This document shows positions 1 through 8,918 of a stretch of 64,000 bases of DNA, in pieces (within the stretch, counting starts at the first letter, position 1; each line of letters begins with the position of its first letter). Source of the DNA: Myxococcota bacterium (GTDB taxonomy: Bacteria > Myxococcota > XYA12-FULL-58-9 > JALHOP01); the NCBI GenBank assembly GCA_022842935.1, contig JALHOP010000003.1:1-64000 (forward strand). Direction: 5' to 3'. The translations under genes were made by a program, and so were the position numbers. The notes under the pieces are model-generated. The model saw only the letters and a list, made by a program, of their open reading frames with translations. It did not search any database and had not been told where the DNA came from.

Positions 1-246
1 GAGGTCCCGATGACCGGCGCGTTGTACCTGACCACCTTCAACGACGAGCTCGCTGGTTACTTCGACATCGGCCGCGAGATCCTCTGCTATGGCTCGTATG
101 CCGAATGCGCCGAGATCGTCGTGCGTATGTTGCGGGCACCCGAAGCCGCACAAGCCGTGCGCACGGCAGGGCGCGTTAGGGCCTTGCGCGACCATACGTG
201 GCGACGCCGCATCGCTGACCTCTTCGACGCCCTGGCAACGGGGTAG
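1..246 (+). CDS. Glycosyltransferase, C-terminal fragment (CgeB-like)
   Basis: The frame is open from the first base, so the gene begins upstream of the window; about 81 residues remain. The pattern of a Gly-Ala-Leu-Tyr-Leu strand, a Phe-Asp-Ile-Gly-Arg-Glu-Ile segment and a closing His-Thr-Trp-x-x-Arg helix is typical of the C-terminal Rossmann lobe of CgeB/GT1-type glycosyltransferases, where the nucleotide sugar binds. The next gene, a flippase, starts 7 bases after the stop, which suggests a shared polysaccharide operon. Family is inferred from a short fragment; donor and acceptor sugars cannot be told. Confidence 0.65.
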   Translation, partial: EVPMTGALYLTTFNDELAGYFDIGREILCYGSYAECAEIVVRMLRAPEAAQAVRTAGRVRALRDHTWRRRIADLFDALATG

Positions 247-253
247 ATGCTCA

Positions 254-1780
254 ATGCGCCCACCGAGCCGACGACGGGCCGCTATTCAGCAACTGCTCGC
301 CGCTTACTCGTCCGTCTTGCTCAACGTCATCAACGGCATCGTGCTGGTTCCGTACTATTTCCGCTTCTTCGATGTCGCGACCTACGGCTCTTGGCTAGCC
401 TGCCAGAACGTCGTGACCTGGCTTGCGCTGGTCGAGCTCGGGTTCAACCTCGTCTTCACGCATCGTCTCGTGTCGGAAGGCCCGTCGCCTGAGCGCTTCG
501 CCGAGACGGTCGGGTCTGGGTTGTTGCTGACGGCGATGACCGCGATCGCGGCCGCCCTGGTCGGAGCGGTTCTTGCTGCTTGTGGCCCGGCTTGGATGCC
601 CGCCCTCGTCGGCGCAAGCGGTGATAACCTCGAGGACCTACGCCTTGGCCTCTTGTGCGCCTCGCTCGGCGTCGCGCTGACCATGATGCAGGCCGCCTTT
701 ACGGCCATCGCTGCGTCATGGTTGGACGCTGGTCGCACGGGTCTCATCGGCGTCATCGCGCTGGCGTGCGGAATCGCGACGACCTTCGTCGCACTGTCCG
801 CTGGAGCGGGTGTCGCCGCGCTCGGTTTGGCCGCGCTGGTGCGGGGAGTGGTTGGCGCGTTCGGATCTGGATTCTATATTGCCGTGCGTTATCGCAAGCG
901 TGGCCATGGTCGCATGCGCGTGAGTCGCGTGACCTTGCTCGAGCTCCTGCGGACCCTTGCGTTCCCGGGCATGGCGCGGGTGCTAGCGACAGTCGCACAG
1001 AACAGCGAAGCCACCGTGGCCGCCGCCTTCGTCGGCCCGACCGCCGCCGCGGTCCTTGGGCTATCGTCGAGACTCTACGACCTGGGGCGTATTCTGCTCG
1101 TGCCCATCAGCTACTCGGTGTTCTCGCCGTTCGCCGACGTCGTTCTGCGCGATGGTGTCGAGCGCGCCCGGGGGCTGTACAAGGAGCTCGTCGGGTTGGT
1201 GCTCGGGCTATCGATATTGCTGTTGGCGTCTGCTGTCGCGGTCAATGCCTCGTTCGTCCGGGTTTGGCTCGGCGGCGAGGTTTATGTCGGTGGCGCGATG
1301 AGCTTGGCGCTTGCCCTTGCCATCTTCACCTACACGTTCGCGAACCTGCAGAGCGTACTCGTCGCGGCGGTCGGACGCATCCGGGAAGGCGCCGTCGTGA
1401 GCATCGTTGATACGGGTCTGCGTGTCGCCGCTCTCGTCGTCTTGACCAGCAGTACCGGGATCGTCGGAATTCCACTCGCGAGCATCATCGCGAGCACCAT
1501 CAGCATCGCTCTCTACTCCCGTGAGCTTGCGCGCGGCCTCACCACCAGAGTGCTTGCTCTCGTGCCGTGGGCGCGCTTCTTGGCTCTGGCGGTGGCATTC
1601 GCCCTCGCGGCGGTCGCAGCAGCTTGGGTCGAGCCCGCGCGTGGCTGGCTGTCGCTGGCACGAGTTGTCGTGCCGTGCGGCGTGGTTGCTTTGGCGTACA
1701 CCCTCGCGGTGAGCCGTGAGCTACGCGAGCACGGTTCTAGCGTGCTGCGGCGTTTTCTCGGCGCGAAGAGCGCGACGTGA
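254..1780 (+). CDS. Wzx-like polysaccharide flippase (MATE/MVF-type membrane protein)
   Basis: A protein of about 508 residues made almost entirely of hydrophobic helices (roughly 12 to 14). Residues 10-30 contain the Tyr-Ser-Ser-Val-Leu-Leu-Asn first helix usual in O-antigen and polysaccharide translocases, which flip undecaprenyl-linked sugar units across the inner membrane. The open frame extends upstream to 89, but that part is Cys/Arg/Pro-rich and overlaps the glycosyltransferase, so the ATG at 254, 7 bases after the preceding stop, is chosen. Context (glycosyltransferase before, FkbM methyltransferase after) supports polysaccharide export. The 3' end resembles the remnant at 1858-1979. 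Confidence 0.8.
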   Translation: MRPPSRRRAAIQQLLAAYSSVLLNVINGIVLVPYYFRFFDVATYGSWLACQNVVTWLALVELGFNLVFTHRLVSEGPSPERFAETVGSGLLLTAMTAIAAALVGAVLAACGPAWMPALVGASGDNLEDLRLGLLCASLGVALTMMQAAFTAIAASWLDAGRTGLIGVIALACGIATTFVALSAGAGVAALGLAALVRGVVGAFGSGFYIAVRYRKRGHGRMRVSRVTLLELLRTLAFPGMARVLATVAQNSEATVAAAFVGPTAAAVLGLSSRLYDLGRILLVPISYSVFSPFADVVLRDGVERARGLYKELVGLVLGLSILLLASAVAVNASFVRVWLGGEVYVGGAMSLALALAIFTYTFANLQSVLVAAVGRIREGAVVSIVDTGLRVAALVVLTSSTGIVGIPLASIIASTISIALYSRELARGLTTRVLALVPWARFLALAVAFALAAVAAAWVEPARGWLSLARVVVPCGVVALAYTLAVSRELREHGSSVLRRFLGAKSAT

Positions 1781-1857
1781 GCTCCTGCGTGTTCGTTTGG
1801 CATACGCGCAATGAGCGGGCGCCGCTTCGCACGTCACCTCGATGGGTCTGCCTCCAC

Positions 1858-1979
1858 CGGGGCATGCCGCGCATGCGGGGTGACGGCTTTGGCGTCTACC
1901 CCTGGCGGCGCGCCGTGAGCTGCGCGAGCATGGTGCCGGCGTCGTGAAGCGCCTGACTGGAGCAGAGAGCACAGCATGA
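1858..1979 (+). pseudogene. Decayed duplicate of a flippase 3' end
   Basis: Between the flippase and the methyltransferase, the stretch around 1884-1930 closely follows the flippase coding sequence near 1688-1737 (both carry CGTGAGCTRCGCGAGCAYGG). The last codons before a TGA at 1977 read as an LREHG-x-x-V-x-[KR]-R-x-x-G-A-x-S tail, like the true flippase end. Upstream of about 1890 the frame is lost. This looks like the tail of a second, deleted flippase gene or a partial tandem duplication. Its TGA overlaps the ATG of the FkbM gene (ATGA), as if the old gene had been coupled to it. Confidence 0.6.
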
Positions 1980-2815
1980 GCAGCCTGAAACGACGGTTGC
2001 GGCAAGCCGCGCCGCAGCTCGTCCGCATCGTCGAAGCGATGCGTGATGACCGCGCGGCCTCCCGGCCCCCACGCCCTACCCCCTACGGCTTCAAGCTCGC
2101 GGGTAACACGGCCATGGAGGCGGGCACCTTCGAGGAGCAGGAAACCCGAATTCTCGGCAGCCTCATGCAGCGAACCGACCTCTTCGTGAACGTCGGAGCC
2201 AACGTTGGCTACTATTGTTGTCACGCGCTTGCGCGGGGCCTCTACACCGTTGCCGTCGAGCCGCTACCGGTGAACGTGAGGCTGCTCGTCTCCAACGTGC
2301 GTGCCAATGGATGGGAGCGCAGAGCCGAGATTCATCCGGTCGCGCTCGGCGCGCACAACGGCATTCTCGAGCTGTTCGGCAGTGGAACTGGGGCTTCGCT
2401 TATCCCTGGTTGGGCGAACAACTCGGGTAACGGCGGGGTTCTCGTTCCCGTGCTCACCCTCGATGACGTCCTCGGCGCGCGCTTCGTCGACAAACGCATA
2501 CTCATCGTCGTCGACGTCGAGGGCGCCGAAGATGCGATGCTGCAGGGCGCAACGCACACGCTCCTGCGGACACCCCGGCCGACGTGGATGGTCGAGGTGA
2601 ACATCGACGAGCACCAACCCATGGGCAGGCGCATCAACCCGACCCTGATGTCGACTTTCGAGCGCTTCTGGGGTGCTGGCTACGCAGCATGGACGTGCGC
2701 GGAGCCCTCGCGCCGGCTCGAACCGGGTGAGCTCCGCGCCATAGCGGACACGGGCCGTTCGACCATCACGACGCACAACTTCATCTTCAGCGAAGGCGAC
2801 GCGCCGCCCTTCTGA
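1976..2815 (+). CDS. FkbM family methyltransferase
   Basis: 279 residues. An AdoMet-binding Val-Asn-Val-Gly-Ala-Asn-Val-Gly-Tyr-Tyr motif lies near residues 70-79, an acidic VAVEPLP strand follows, and an Ile-Val-Val-Asp-Val-Glu-Gly-Ala-Glu motif lies near 178-186. The DxEGxE signature is characteristic of FkbM-type O-methyltransferases, which usually methylate sugar or polyketide hydroxyls. It follows the flippase and glycosyltransferase on the same strand, so methylation of an exported glycan is the simplest role. The start ATG overlaps the stop of the flippase-tail remnant. A second FkbM gene lies at 5391-6131. Confidence 0.85.
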   Translation: MSSLKRRLRQAAPQLVRIVEAMRDDRAASRPPRPTPYGFKLAGNTAMEAGTFEEQETRILGSLMQRTDLFVNVGANVGYYCCHALARGLYTVAVEPLPVNVRLLVSNVRANGWERRAEIHPVALGAHNGILELFGSGTGASLIPGWANNSGNGGVLVPVLTLDDVLGARFVDKRILIVVDVEGAEDAMLQGATHTLLRTPRPTWMVEVNIDEHQPMGRRINPTLMSTFERFWGAGYAAWTCAEPSRRLEPGELRAIADTGRSTITTHNFIFSEGDAPPF

Positions 2816-2833
2816 GCTCGCCTCGTCTTGATC

Positions 2834-5284
2834 TCAGAGCCCGGGTAACTCCGTCATCACGCCACTCGGGGCCGCCACGAACAAGCGGACCGCACGGTCC
2901 GGGCTTGGTGGCGTGAGGAAGCCCATCGCCAAGACCAGGCGTGTGCCGCCCCCCGCTGCGGAGAGGTCGAGGGTGCCACGCGGGGCGGGGGTGAAGGGAC
3001 CGCCGATACCGTCGGCGACTTCGATTGCATAGCTTGCCGGTGGCAAGTTGAAGACGACGGGACTGAAGGCACCGTAGGCCAGGTCAACGCCGAAGGTTCC
3101 GTCGTCCGCCTCGTTGTTGATGTCCGCTCCCTCGTTCTCGAAGGTCGCAAGACTCGTCGCGACACCGTTGAAGAAAGTCGTGTCCGCAAACGACGGGGAG
3201 CCGCCGGATTCCTGCGCCGCCGCTCGCGACAACGAAAGAGCGCTCGCGTCGTCGCCAACGGCAACCAGATAGCTCGAGCTACCAGCGGCGAAGTTGGGAT
3301 TGTTGAGCGTGATGACTGGGGTGACGCTGCCTGGCAGCGGTGTACCGAACGACGTCGCCGAGGTCCCGACCGCGACGTCGATGCGGGTGCCGCTGCCCGA
3401 GGGGACAGCCACGAAGGGCGTCGCCGTTGCGTATGCCAGGTCGTTCACGGCGAGAAACCCGTTCACATAGACATCGACCGTGTCGGCTTCCGCGACTGGC
3501 GCGGCGTGAACCAGCTGGGCGCGCGCAGCGTCATCCGCGAACGTGAAGGCGCCGCCGCCCGCTGAGACGATCGCGAAACCGACGAAGTTCGGGCTGGTCG
3601 CGACGCCCGTCGCAAAGACGAGCCACGCCGATCCCGACACGAGCCCAGAGTAGAATCCAGATGAAGACGTTTGGATCGACCGGAACGGGGTACCGCCCTG
3701 GCTGATGTCGAGAGGCACGGCAGTGGTCGGCAAGTCGACGTACGTTGAAGCGCTACCGTAGGGCGTGGCTCCGAACACGCTCGAGCCGTAGCTCGTCACG
3801 GCGAACGGCGCTCCCGCGACGTAGCCGTTGTAGAAGGCGACGCTCGCCACCGCGCTCGAGGTCGCCGCGGTGCGCGCGTTATCGATCGTGTGAATAGCAA
3901 GAGCATCAGCGGCACCCGTCGAGGCGCTCGCGAGCCCATCGATGACGACGACGCCAGCGCTGGCGAAGCTGACGTCACTGGTCAAGAGCGGGGTCGCCGA
4001 AGCCGGGTCGGCGCCGGCGCTGAACACCCGGCATTGCGATGCGGTCGCGACGGAAGCCTCGAAGGCCGAGGCCGTGCGGTAGTCGAGCGCGGCCGCGAGG
4101 CGCGTGTTACCCACGTAGACATCGACGGCCCCTGCGTCGAGCGAGTTGTGCACGACCTGAACGAACGAACCGCTATCGAGTACATAGAGGGGTCCGCCCG
4201 TCGGCAGAGCTGCAACGACGGCAAGAGCAGGGCCGTTGTTGTTGGCGACGGGGTCATTGAAGCCGGAGGTCAGCGCCATGAGCGCCGTACCCCCCGGAAC
4301 GCCAGTCGGTGCCGCAATGGGGGAGCCCGTGGCGCTCGTTTGATACGGCCGGAGAGACGTATCGAATGATGTTGCGATTGCGAGTGCGGAGACTCCGCGC
4401 TCGAGCGCGAGGTAGCTGGTCAGCGCGCCGTAGGCGACGTTCCCTGCAAACGCACCCGTGACGGTTGCGAAGACGACGCCCACGTCGGCTGCCCCCTGAT
4501 ACAGAGCGAAGCTATACTGCGTTGGAAGCAGGCCCTCCTCGGCGCTGCTCTGCACGTCTTCGATGACATCGAGCGCGAGCGCTTGCACACCCGGAGCAAA
4601 CTGGGCGGTGTCGACCACGCCGCCGACGACGACGGCGATGCGATCGCCCGCGTCGACGATGAAGGTCGTGGTGGCCGCGGGTGCCAAGGGGGTCGCGTCA
4701 GCCGAGTTGCTGTCCGCGATGACGACCGTGACCTCGGTACCTGCCGTGAAGGCCACGAAAGGGGAAGCGCTGCGGAAGGTGGTGTCGTCTGCGATCAGCT
4801 CACCGTTGACGTAGACGTCGACCACGGCGATCGCCGGGTCGGGTGCATTGTGAATGAGCTGCACTGCGCCCCCGTCGACGCACGTCCCCTCGAGGAACAC
4901 CTGGCCCGCGGCGCAGGGCTCGAACTCAAGCACACACACGCGACCTTGCTGGACCGTGCCCTGGCCACAGACCACTTCATCGGTCGGTACGCAGCTATTG
5001 CTCGCCTCGTCGTAACTCGTACCCGAGCCGCAGAGAGCGCCCGAGGGTTCGCACGCGCGTGTCACAGGATCGAGCGCCGTGAAGGGGCCGCATCCGGTGC
5101 GGGCCGCGATGCAGACGTTTCCATCGCTCAGCGTCGTTCCCGGGCCGCATTCCGCAGCCACGACGACGCATTCTCCGTTGTTCTCGACCGTCCCTGGACC
5201 GCAGTCGTCCCCGCAGCCGGCGAGGTGCGTAGCCGTGATAGCGAGACCGAGACAAGCCAACACGAAACGAACGTTCGAACCCAT
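2834..5284 (-). CDS. DUF4397-domain lipoprotein with Cys-rich N-terminal repeats
   Basis: About 816 residues from the ATG at 5284 (an in-frame ATG also exists at 5311). A signal peptide ends in Leu-Ala-Gly-Cys, so it is a lipoprotein. Residues about 25-145 hold six short Cys repeats of the form CGxGT...GxxC. Three DUF4397 modules follow, each opening with a V-Q-[LV]-[IV]-H-[NA] strand and an Asp-Val-Tyr-Val segment (complement of about 4810-4870, 4100-4170 and 3450-3520). DUF4397 is a secreted Ig-like fold of unknown role, often at cell surfaces. It converges on the FkbM gene with an 18-base gap and no clear terminator. Confidence 0.8.
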   Translation of the reverse strand: MGSNVRFVLACLGLAITATHLAGCGDDCGPGTVENNGECVVVAAECGPGTTLSDGNVCIAARTGCGPFTALDPVTRACEPSGALCGSGTSYDEASNSCVPTDEVVCGQGTVQQGRVCVLEFEPCAAGQVFLEGTCVDGGAVQLIHNAPDPAIAVVDVYVNGELIADDTTFRSASPFVAFTAGTEVTVVIADSNSADATPLAPAATTTFIVDAGDRIAVVVGGVVDTAQFAPGVQALALDVIEDVQSSAEEGLLPTQYSFALYQGAADVGVVFATVTGAFAGNVAYGALTSYLALERGVSALAIATSFDTSLRPYQTSATGSPIAAPTGVPGGTALMALTSGFNDPVANNNGPALAVVAALPTGGPLYVLDSGSFVQVVHNSLDAGAVDVYVGNTRLAAALDYRTASAFEASVATASQCRVFSAGADPASATPLLTSDVSFASAGVVVIDGLASASTGAADALAIHTIDNARTAATSSAVASVAFYNGYVAGAPFAVTSYGSSVFGATPYGSASTYVDLPTTAVPLDISQGGTPFRSIQTSSSGFYSGLVSGSAWLVFATGVATSPNFVGFAIVSAGGGAFTFADDAARAQLVHAAPVAEADTVDVYVNGFLAVNDLAYATATPFVAVPSGSGTRIDVAVGTSATSFGTPLPGSVTPVITLNNPNFAAGSSSYLVAVGDDASALSLSRAAAQESGGSPSFADTTFFNGVATSLATFENEGADINNEADDGTFGVDLAYGAFSPVVFNLPPASYAIEVADGIGGPFTPAPRGTLDLSAAGGGTRLVLAMGFLTPPSPDRAVRLFVAAPSGVMTELPGL

Positions 5285-5390
5285 GCGATTGCCCCAAGCA
5301 GACGAGTGCACCTTGGAATATCCCGGAACCGGTGCGACCTCCAGAAACTAGACCCGGCGCTTTCGGCGCTGGGTCGCCAAAACCGAGCAG

Positions 5391-6131
5391 TTAGGGCCCG
5401 GCTCCTCGCCCCGCGAACGCGAAGACAGGCCCGTGTCGCGCCAGGGTGCGAAACCCCAGCGCTTCGAAGCGCAAGCGCAGGTCCTCGGACGTGAAGTGTC
5501 TGCCTCTGAAGGTGGTGGCGTGAGTCTCGACGATGATGCGCGGGCATCGGCGCAACACGTCTGCGTCTTCCATCACCATCCCCGCCTCCGCCCCTTCGAT
5601 GTCGCAGACCAGCGTGAAGCGGTCGAGCCCATAGGCGACTGCGACCTGCGATAGCGTGCGTCGCGGCACGTCCGAGCCCGCGCCCAGGTGACCCGAGACG
5701 TTGTCCTCGCCACGGGAGAACTGCGTCGTCGCGCCCTCGCCTGCATAGTCGATGGCGGCATGCACGACGTCGACTGTGCCGGACAGCGTGGTCGCGAGGC
5801 GCCGCACAAGGCGAGCGTCCGCCTCGACAGTCACGATGCGCCGGTCGCGGCGCAAGTGCTGGCGGATCGTCTGCGTGACGACGCCCAGGCTCCCGCCGAG
5901 CTCGACAACGTCGACATCCCGGGGCAGGTAGCGGCGTACGAAGCGTCTTTCCGCCGATTCATAGAAGCCAAAGAGGAGGGCGGCCACGGTACGGTCGTCG
6001 ATGCCCGATGTCTCGGTGATGGAACCGCTACCGGGCACCCGCTCACGGAAGACGCTACGCGCGATCCTGCCGACCAAAGGCGCGGTCAGGTAGCGGGCGA
6101 TGCGCTGCTTGGCGGTGCGTCGTATGGTCAT
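5391..6131 (-). CDS. FkbM family methyltransferase, last gene of the Cpx-like operon
   Basis: 246 residues with an AdoMet-site Val-Val-Glu-Leu-Gly-Gly-Ser-Leu-Gly motif near residue 75, an acidic Val-Glu-Ala-Asp strand and a Cys-Asp-Ile-Glu-Gly-Ala-Glu motif near residue 178, the FkbM hallmark. The canonical Gly-Ala-Asn is replaced by Gly-Gly-Ser. Its ATG overlaps the stop of the upstream sensor kinase by 4 bases, so the two are translationally coupled. A sugar-modifying enzyme coupled to an envelope two-component system suggests that surface-glycan methylation responds to the same signal; that link is inference. Confidence 0.8.
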   Translation of the reverse strand: MTIRRTAKQRIARYLTAPLVGRIARSVFRERVPGSGSITETSGIDDRTVAALLFGFYESAERRFVRRYLPRDVDVVELGGSLGVVTQTIRQHLRRDRRIVTVEADARLVRRLATTLSGTVDVVHAAIDYAGEGATTQFSRGEDNVSGHLGAGSDVPRRTLSQVAVAYGLDRFTLVCDIEGAEAGMVMEDADVLRRCPRIIVETHATTFRGRHFTSEDLRLRFEALGFRTLARHGPVFAFAGRGAGP

Positions 6132-7492
6132 TCGATGTGGACTGGCACGCTGAGTGAAAAAGTAGTCCCCTCGTTGAGCTTACTGTGCGCGGTCAACGTA
6201 CCCCGATGGGCTTCGACGATGCGCCGAGCCAAAGCCAACCCCAAGCCGAACCCGCCGGTGACGCGCGAACGACTGCGGTCACCACGAAAGAACGGAGTGA
6301 AGAGGTTCTCCATGTCGGACGCAGGAATGCCGACCCCATGGTCGCGGACCGTGAACACGACATTGGCGCCTTCGAGCAGCAGCCTGAGCTCGACGGTCGT
6401 CTCCGTGTCTGAATACTTGGCTGCGTTGTCGAGCAGATTGTCCACGGCCCGGCGCAATAACACGCGGTCTGCTTTGAGCACTGGTGCAGCCGTCGGGGTC
6501 TGCACGTCGAGCTTCCGCTGCGGATGCGCCGTTGCGAAACGCGACGCGGCCTCGCGCACGATCGCATCGCTACCGACGTGTTCGAGGCGCAAGGGGGGAA
6601 GTCCGCCGTCGCGACCATCCGTGAGCTCGAACCGCGCGGTCGTGAGCACGTCTTCGACCAAGCGTTCGAGCTCGCCGATGTCGGTCGCGACCTCGCCCAT
6701 GTAGCGCTTGGCTGCGACGGAGTCTCCCTCGCCCGCGAGCTCGAGCGCCACGCGCATACGCGCGAGCGGAGTGCGTAGCTCGTGTGAGACGTTGGCGAGC
6801 ATCTCCTTCTCGCTGCGCAAGAGATGTTCGATGCGGTCGGCCATCTCGTCGAAGGCGCGTGCCAGATCACCAATATCGTCGCGACTCGTAATGCCGGTGC
6901 GCGAGCGGAGGTCGCCACTGCCCAGGCGCTGTGCGGCCGCGATCAAGCTGTCGATCGGGTTTGCAATGCGGCGAGCCAAGGGGAGCGAGACGATGGTCAA
7001 GATCGAGAGCATCACCAGGATGATGGTCACGATGCGCCGCCAGCGATCTTCGTCTTGCGACCACGGCGGCTTCCAGACAAGCACTGCGTAGCTCCTCGAT
7101 AGTGTCATGGCGCCAATGGCATCCGGCTTCTGGGGCAGCTGAAAGCCCGCGTTTCTGTCGAGCATTGCGTGTTGCTCCGCGCTCCATGGCAGCGGCGGAT
7201 CGCAGTTGCTTGCGACCATCGTGTCGTTCACGTCGTAGACCGTTGCGTCGACCGGCAGTGACTCGAGCAACACCTTCACGCGCGAGCCGTCGCGCGGCAT
7301 TTCGGCGACCAGGTGATCGAGGCGCTCGGCGAGCAGCGTGATGCTGCGTCGGTGGCGCGGGTGGGAGTCGATGGGACGGATGAACTGTCCGACGGTGACC
7401 ACGGCGACCGAGGTGAGCACCAAGAGGCCAATGCCGTGCATATAGATGCGCCAGAATAGACGGCTGCCCGCGCGCCTCAGTCTGTTCTTCAC
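6128..7492 (-). CDS. Membrane sensor histidine kinase (CpxA/OmpR-class partner)
   Basis: 454 residues: transmembrane helix about 13-37, periplasmic sensor region about 38-150, second helix about 153-173, HAMP about 174-225, dimerisation domain with phospho-acceptor His237 in a HELRTPLARM motif, then an ATPase domain with a DNLLDNAAKYS N-box and GxGxG-type boxes (DHGVGIP, GGFGLGLALA). It overlaps the response regulator gene upstream by 4 bases. With that regulator and the CpxP-like gene it forms a set like Escherichia coli cpxP-cpxRA, which senses envelope protein damage. Calling it an orthologue would be too strong. Confidence 0.9.
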   Translation of the reverse strand: MKNRLRRAGSRLFWRIYMHGIGLLVLTSVAVVTVGQFIRPIDSHPRHRRSITLLAERLDHLVAEMPRDGSRVKVLLESLPVDATVYDVNDTMVASNCDPPLPWSAEQHAMLDRNAGFQLPQKPDAIGAMTLSRSYAVLVWKPPWSQDEDRWRRIVTIILVMLSILTIVSLPLARRIANPIDSLIAAAQRLGSGDLRSRTGITSRDDIGDLARAFDEMADRIEHLLRSEKEMLANVSHELRTPLARMRVALELAGEGDSVAAKRYMGEVATDIGELERLVEDVLTTARFELTDGRDGGLPPLRLEHVGSDAIVREAASRFATAHPQRKLDVQTPTAAPVLKADRVLLRRAVDNLLDNAAKYSDTETTVELRLLLEGANVVFTVRDHGVGIPASDMENLFTPFFRGDRSRSRVTGGFGLGLALARRIVEAHRGTLTAHSKLNEGTTFSLSVPVHIE

Positions 7493-8190
7493 TCGTCGCT
7501 CGCCGCCAACACGTAGCCGGCGCCTCGCACCGTCTTGATCAGCTTGTCGCCGTCATCGACAGCCGCGAGTTTCTGACGCAGTCTCGAGATGTGGACGTCG
7601 ATGGAGCGATCGAAGGCCTCCTCGGCGGTGCCCTTGGCGAGCTCCATCATCTGCTCGCGAGACAGGACGCGACCGGCGCGCTCCGCGAGCACGCGCAGAA
7701 GGGTGAACTCGTAAGCGGTGAGTGGGAGCTCTTGGTCGCGGTATGTGGCTATACGGCGGGTTGGGTCGACCATCAGTCCGCCAGCGCGAACTGTACGTGT
7801 TGGCGGACCAGCACGTCCGCGCGTTCGACGTAGAATGGCGTGGATGCGGGCAAGAAGCTCGCGGGGCGAAAATGGCTTTGCGAGATAGTCATCGGCGCCA
7901 AGCTCGAGGCCGAGCACGCGGTCGGCCTCTTCGCCACGCGCCGTAAGCATGATGATGGGAACGTCGCTCTCGGTCCGCAAAGCACGGCAGACCTCGACGC
8001 CGGAGAGCTTCGGCAACATTAGGTCGAGCAAGATGACGTCGTAACGTAGCTTGCGCGCCTCTTCGAGGCCGGACTGGCCATCGGCCATGTGAGTGACGCT
8101 GACGTCATGCTGTTGCAGGTAGTCGGAGGTGAGGCGCGCCAAGCGGGCGTCGTCTTCGATGAGCAGCGCGGTCGTCGTCTGCGCGGTCAT
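7489..8190 (-). CDS. OmpR/PhoB-type response regulator
   Basis: 233 residues from the ATG at 8190; the frame stays open to 8331, but the earlier part is not receiver-like. An in-frame ATG at 8211 is an alternative. The receiver domain has the acidic pocket Glu12-Asp13-Asp14, phospho-acceptor Asp56, Thr83 and Lys105. A winged-helix DNA-binding domain follows, with a Tyr-Glu-Phe-Thr-Leu-Leu core and a C-terminal VRGAGYVL hairpin. It is the cognate partner of the kinase at 6128-7492, whose start it overlaps by 4 bases. It probably controls the upstream CpxP-like gene. Confidence 0.92.
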   Translation of the reverse strand: MTAQTTTALLIEDDARLARLTSDYLQQHDVSVTHMADGQSGLEEARKLRYDVILLDLMLPKLSGVEVCRALRTESDVPIIMLTARGEEADRVLGLELGADDYLAKPFSPRELLARIHAILRRTRGRAGPPTRTVRAGGLMVDPTRRIATYRDQELPLTAYEFTLLRVLAERAGRVLSREQMMELAKGTAEEAFDRSIDVHISRLRQKLAAVDDGDKLIKTVRGAGYVLAASDE

Positions 8191-8251
8191 GGGCTCCCCG
8201 AGCGACGTCATGACGCCACCCTCGGGGAGCCTATCGCACGTTCGGCCGTCA

Positions 8252-8719
8252 TTAGAAGCGGCTAAAGTGCCCGTGATGTTCACGCACCCGCTCCGCGAGC
8301 TCTTTGCGTTGCTCAGGCGTGAGCTGCGCATGGATGCCGCGGGCGGCGGCCACTGCTTCGTGCGCCAAAGCGGTCATGCGTTGCGCTCGCTCGTCGATCA
8401 GGCGATCGAGCTCGCGCGTGTCGGGGTTTGCGCTCTCGATGGCCGCCACCACCGCGTCGGCGAGCTGCTTGCGTTCGCCTCTTTCGTGTTCGGCCTGCAC
8501 CTTGGCAACGAGGGCGTCGACGATGCCCAAGATCTGAACGCGCTGCGCGTCGGTTGCGTCGAGCTCGTCGAGTGTTTCGTTCACCCGGTAGTCGACGAAC
8601 CTCTTCATGCGTTCGGGGTTACGGCCATGGTGTGGTCCGCGGGCAAAGGCGCTGCCCAAGCCAATGACCAGTGCACACGGGACGACGACATAAAGGGCGT
8701 AACGGATGAGGGGTTTCAT
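8252..8719 (-). CDS. Spy/CpxP-like periplasmic protein
   Basis: 155 residues from the ATG at 8719. An N-terminal hydrophobic segment (residues 5-25) looks like a signal peptide ending near Ala-Phe-Ala. The mature part is helical and charged and ends with an LTPEQRKEL motif and a His-rich tail (REHHGHF). The LTPEQR motif is a hallmark of the CpxP/Spy/heavy-metal sensor group, small periplasmic helical cradles that act as chaperones or as inhibitors of a sensor kinase. It is the first gene of the operon with the regulator (61 bases downstream) and kinase, which supports a CpxP-type accessory role. Confidence 0.75.
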   Translation of the reverse strand: MKPLIRYALYVVVPCALVIGLGSAFARGPHHGRNPERMKRFVDYRVNETLDELDATDAQRVQILGIVDALVAKVQAEHERGERKQLADAVVAAIESANPDTRELDRLIDERAQRMTALAHEAVAAARGIHAQLTPEQRKELAERVREHHGHFSRF

Positions 8720-8918
8720 GGGTTGCAATAGCTCCTCGCGCGCGAGCGGCTGTGGACCAACACGACTGCGCACTGGTGAAGGTCGGCAGTCGCCGTTGCG
8801 GTTCCATGTCCTGAGTTTTAAGAAGTGTGACTCCTCAGGGCCTCGCCACCCCGACGGGCAACACGAGGGCTTCCCCGCGCGATAAACCTGTCGAGCGCGC
8901 TAGAGGAAGTCAGTTTCC

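Noticed and set aside
4583-5494. Long plus-strand open frame opposite the DUF4397 lipoprotein
   Set aside because: It is antisense to a clear lipoprotein gene, has Arg/Ala-rich random composition and no domain; GC-rich DNA produces such frames.
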